Source of the DNA: Planococcus citri
Lineage: Eukaryota > Arthropoda > Insecta > Hemiptera > Pseudococcidae
Assembly: GCF_950023065.1 (NCBI RefSeq)
Contig: NC_088677.1
Coordinates: 73,743,469-73,807,468, forward strand
Direction of reading: 5' to 3'
DNA: 64,000 nucleotides
In this document: positions 60,501-64,000 of the stretch, one piece after another
Position numbering within the stretch: position 1 is the first letter of the stretch
Layout: each line of letters opens with the position of its first letter
The notes under the pieces: generated by a model
Told to the model about the DNA's origin: nothing
Seen by the model: only the letters and a program-made list of their open reading frames with translations
The model's database searches: none
Translations under genes and position numbers: made by a program

Positions 60501-61256
60501 GATATAGATTTCGGCAAGTACCATAATATAATCATCTTCTCGATCCGTCTAAATGATATTTTTCCAATTTATTATAATCTTTTCATTATCTCTCTCCATA
60601 GGAACGTATCCTTACGTAACGTCGTCAAATTGCAGCGCAGGTGGCGTATGTACAGGATTAGGAGTACCGCCGCAAGCCATCGGTGAAGTTATCGGTGTCG
60701 TGAAAGCGTACACGACTCGAGTAGGCGACGGACCTTTCCCAACCGAACAAAGTAATGTAAGTGAAAAAATGAGCTATCACGAATTCCAACCTTTATCGAC
60801 TCCAATGAATTGAATCGAACGAAAAGCAACCGCTCAGGCGCCTGCAGTAATCGTTAGATTACAAAGTTCGAATAGAAACAGCTCGTAAGGTCACACCGAC
60901 TTCTTAACACGAGTACCTATTTATCTGTTGGCAGGAAATTGGCGATTTCTTACAATCAGTAGGAGGCGAAATCGGAGTGACGACGAAACGAAAACGAAGA
61001 TGTGGTTGGATAGATATTCCTTTACTGAAGTATACCTCGATGGTCAATGGATATGGAAAGTAAGACTCGGAAAATTACCTACGTAAAAAAAAGGTGAACA
61101 TTGTTTTTAGTTTTGTATCGTTATTGCAGATTATGTATTACGAAGCTGGATATCCTGGACGGTTTAGAAGAAATAAAGTTGGGAGTATCGTACAGACTGG
61201 ACGGTAAACCATTGAAGCATTTCCCATCCGATGCTTCGAAATTAGCTCAAGTCGAA
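54530..61256 (+). CDS. AdSS: adenylosuccinate synthetase, 5' eight coding exons (3' end outside window)
   Basis: Cytosolic enzyme joining IMP and aspartate with GTP to form adenylosuccinate, the first committed step to AMP. Exons: 54530-54673, 54749-54851, 55051-55181, 55951-56099, 60308-60513, 60602-60756, 60935-61059, 61130-61256. They give 380 codons in phase; the family is about 430-460 residues, so 60-80 residues are missing at the end. Motifs: the GTP/IMP loop WGDEGKGK (25-32, catalytic D27), GGNNAGHT with H55, the GTTKKGIGP loop from 142, [22 protein letters not shown], and KLDILDG. The residue before the conserved arginines is K314 (TTKRKRRCGW) where a glycine is usual. Intron 5 uses a GC donor (G|GCAAGT at 60514). 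Intron 4 is 4.2 kb and filled by a repeat array. Confidence 0.95.
57480..59850. repeat. degenerate repeat array C2 in AdSS intron 4
   Basis: Forward-type C units (GCAATTTTGGCAAAAA, TTTTTTGGTAATTTTGA) with no fixed period. The left flank GGATTCCGAGACAACTACCC and the right flank TTATTCATGGGGGTCC followed by GCCCTTTTTA match the flanks of the array in rut intron 18, so both arrays belong to one element type with defined ends. Confidence 0.68.
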
Positions 61257-61819
61257 GTACGTTGATTTGATTACCGCATCGCAGATGGTGAAGATAAATT
61301 CGAAATTTTATCGTCATCATCTTACTAAATATTCGCTTTTGTAAATTTATTCTCGTTTTCTCTATCTTTAAAATCTGTCTTATTTGATGGGCGATTTTGA
61401 TTAATAATACGAAATATGATGTAAATTTCCAACTCGAACGTATCATCAGAATCTCATCATTACGAATATGGTTCGATTTTAATCTTATCAGATACTTTGA
61501 AAAATGTTCAAATTGACTTTTTTCTACGATTTAAGTTATTTTTCTGTCATGTTTTCCTCGAAATTTGGTTATCTTTTATCTGATCGATATGTTTGATGAT
61601 TGATTTTATCGTTTAATTAATTTATCGAGTAATTTAATTCGTATCAGCACGGTTCTCGTGAACCCAATTAGAGTACGTGTCGTAATAGGTTAATCTTCCG
61701 AATAACAGATGCCCTTCCTTCGTAAAGATTTCTATTCGTGTCGTAGAAATTAAAGTCAAATTTTTTTCGTCGCGAAAACAGAATTAAAAGAAAGGTCTTA
61801 GCTTATATAAATTTAAAAA

Positions 61820-62042
61820 TGAGGAGCTTGGTGACAAAGTTAGACAAACGCCACGGAGGGCGCATACGGAAAGGGACCTAACGACCAAAAAAAAAAAAGT
61901 TCTCCGAAATTGTTGTAGGAACCCTTTACAGAGTTCCTACAACAATTTCGGAGAACTTTTTTTTTTTTTTTTTTTGGTCGTTAGGTCCCTTTCCGTATGC
62001 GCCCTCCGTGGCGTTTGTCTAACTTTGTTACTAAGCTCCTCA
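61820..62042. mobile_element. 223-bp fold-back element in AdSS intron 8
   Basis: Two arms of roughly 105 bp starting TGAGGAGCTTGGTGACAAAG are near-perfect reverse complements. They meet around a short centre near 61921-61932 (between GTAGGAAC and GTTCCTAC). The arms differ by a homopolymer: a run of 12 A at about 61889 against about 18 T in the other arm. Non-coding, MITE-like. It lies about 560 bp after exon 8. Confidence 0.85.
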
Positions 62043-62109
62043 AATGTAACCGGGTTTGAAAGTACAAAAATCTGAAACAAGCTCGAATTGATTAGAATTA
62101 AACATCCCC

Positions 62110-64000
62110 CCTACCTCTAAAAATTTACAAAAAATGTTCGTATTCTAAAAAAATTGCTAATGATTGAAGCGTAGCTTTTTGCAGAAAATTCCATAATATT
62201 CCACTTTTTACTCAGAATTGTCCAAAATTTCAAAAAAGAGCCCTTTTTCAAATTATTGCCAAAATCTCCTGCTTCTCACTAAAATTGTGAAAATCTTGCT
62301 TTTTGTCAAAAAAAATGACCAAAATATTCCCTTTCTGGCCAAATTGCTAACAAATTTGAATTTTTCCAAAAAATCTTTTTATGGAAAAATTGTACCAAAG
62401 TTCAGCTTTTTTGCCGGAAATTGTCAAAAAAGCCTTTCCTTTTGGTAAAATTGTCGAAATCTTGCTTTTTGTAAAATATTCTCGCTTTTTCAAACATGGC
62501 AAAAACGTTTGCTTTTTAGCAAAATAGTTAAAAGTTGTCATATTTTTGCAAAAAATTCCAAAAAGTCTGTTTTTCAAAAATTGTCCAAAAGACTTGTTTT
62601 TTTGACAGTCATTCTTTTTGCAAAAAATTGACAAAATTCTCGCCTTTTTTTAAAATGAAAAAAATCTACTTTTTAGCAAAATGGTTGATTTTTTTTAGAG
62701 AATTCCAAAAATTCTCGAAGTATCTCTTTTGCCAAAAACTGCCAAAAGGTCTCAGTTTTTTGACAAAAATCGCGAAAAAGTGTGATTTTTTCCCCCATAA
62801 TTTCCATAAAATTGTCAAAATCTTGCTTTTTGCCAAAAATTGTCAAAATTCTTGTTTTTTCAAAAATTGGCAATAATTGTCGTTTTTTTTGAAAAATGAC
62901 CAATATACTTTTTTTCAAAATTGTCCAGAATTTCATCGCGAAAAAGTATATTTTTTCCCAGTAACATAAATGCCACAAAGTTTTGTTTTTTGTTAAAATT
63001 GTCAAATTAATGCTTATTGCCAAAACTTTACAAAAACCCTCGCATTCTAGCAATGTTGACAACAAATTTCACATTGTTTCTAAAAGTTACCCTTTCAAAG
63101 TAAAAAAATAGCACAAAAGTTCAGCTTTCTTGTCGGAAATCGCAAACTTTGGCTAAAACTGTCAAAGCCTTGTTTTTTTTCAAAAATTTTCGCTTTTTTA
63201 AAAACGACAAAAATTGTTGCTTTTTAACAAAAAGTACAAAAAATTTCAAAAAATCTCAATCTTTTCCAAAACTTGTTGAAAAGTCTCGTTTTTTTAACGG
63301 GAACTTCGAATATATGTTTCTTTTGTTCCCTAATTACCTAAGTAGGAGATTCTGATGTTTGTTAAAATTGTCAAAGTTTTGCTTTTTGCAAGAAATTGAC
63401 AAAAATTTGCGTTCTAGAAAAATTGTTGAAAAATTTCACCTTTTTTCTAAAAATTCCAAAAAGTTTTCCTTTTGTTTGAACAATTTTCCAACGTTTTAGT
63501 TTTTTTTCATAAATTGTGAACTTTTGGTGAAATTCTTAAAAATTCTCAATTGTAATTGGATTGGCCTACTTTTTTCAAAAATTGTTATAGTTTTTCACTG
63601 TGCTCTTGCTTTTTTACAAAAATTCTCAACTTTTGTCAAAATTGTTGAGAAATATTTTTTTGTTCAAAAATCGCCTAAATGTCTTGTTTTTTTTTGCGAA
63701 AATTTGCTAAAAAGTGTCACTTTTTTGCCAATAATTCTCAAAAGTCCAGCTTTTTGCTGAGATTGCCAAAGTCTTGCTTTTCGTAAAAAATTTGGCTTTT
63801 GCCAAAAATTTCAAAAATTCTTACTTCGTTGAAAGAAATTGTTGAAAATTGCCAAAAAGTTGCAAAATTAGTCCAATTGTTCAAAATTATCAACCAAAAC
63901 ATTTCATAAATGTTGCATTCTTCAACATTTTAAAACTCCCACCTTTGTCGCATTTTTCAAAATTTTGAACCCCAAGCCCCATCTGTAGTAGATTTAGTTT
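62110..64000. repeat. degenerate repeat array C5, reverse orientation, running off the window
   Basis: Reverse-type C units (GCCAAAATTGTCAAA, TCTTGCTTTTTGCCAAAA) continue to the window edge, inside what must be the AdSS intron after exon 8. Phe/Lys-rich small frames here are repeat artefacts. Confidence 0.65.

Overview
The window is a eukaryotic nuclear segment, AT-rich and intron-rich. The gene content is insect. The best anchor is an almost textbook orthologue of the Drosophila rutabaga adenylyl cyclase, alongside adenylosuccinate synthetase and a PLAG-family zinc-finger gene. A hemipteran such as a scale insect or mealybug is my guess from general sequence style; I cannot prove the lineage. 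Gene models were built by hand from GT-AG (once GC-AG) splice sites with phase checking.

Layout. 1-5449: upstream region with a 50-bp direct repeat, a decayed or unfinished gene fragment (1938-2306) and a possible leader exon (3353-3401). 5481-23030, plus strand: rut, 25 coding exons, 1915 codons, complete from ATG to stop. Four of its introns carry large non-coding elements. 23994-27475: a TIR-bounded element holding an 11-copy satellite. 28681-30015: a satellite-bearing fold-back element. 31381-32813, minus strand: a complete seven-exon gene for an unrecognised 321-residue, serine-rich, probably nuclear protein. 33.7-40.6 kb: degenerate repeat arrays, one interrupted by a 5'-truncated non-LTR retrotransposon tail. 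41983-43865: large 3' exon of a PLAG-like seven-zinc-finger factor; its start exon is not identified. 43.9-47.8 kb: more repeat families. 48167-48238, minus strand: tRNA-Cys(GCA). 49.6-50.1 kb: possible 3' UTR exon of the PLAG-like gene. 54530-61256, plus strand: AdSS, first eight coding exons (380 codons); the last exon or exons lie beyond the window.

The genes do not form a functional unit. rut is the membrane Ca2+/calmodulin-responsive cAMP synthase, AdSS is the committed step of AMP synthesis from IMP, and the PLAG-like protein is a DNA-binding factor. rut and the 321-residue gene are convergent.

The unusual part is the non-coding DNA. At least three families of degenerate satellites (units of about 115-140, 170-215 and 45-70 bp) are packaged inside elements with recognisable, often inverted, ends. 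In one family the satellite units run forward in the left part and reverse-complemented in the right part. Each such copy is therefore a fold-back with arms expanded to different lengths. Two much cleaner fold-backs (304-bp arms with TTAA ends, and about 105-bp arms) sit in introns of rut and AdSS.
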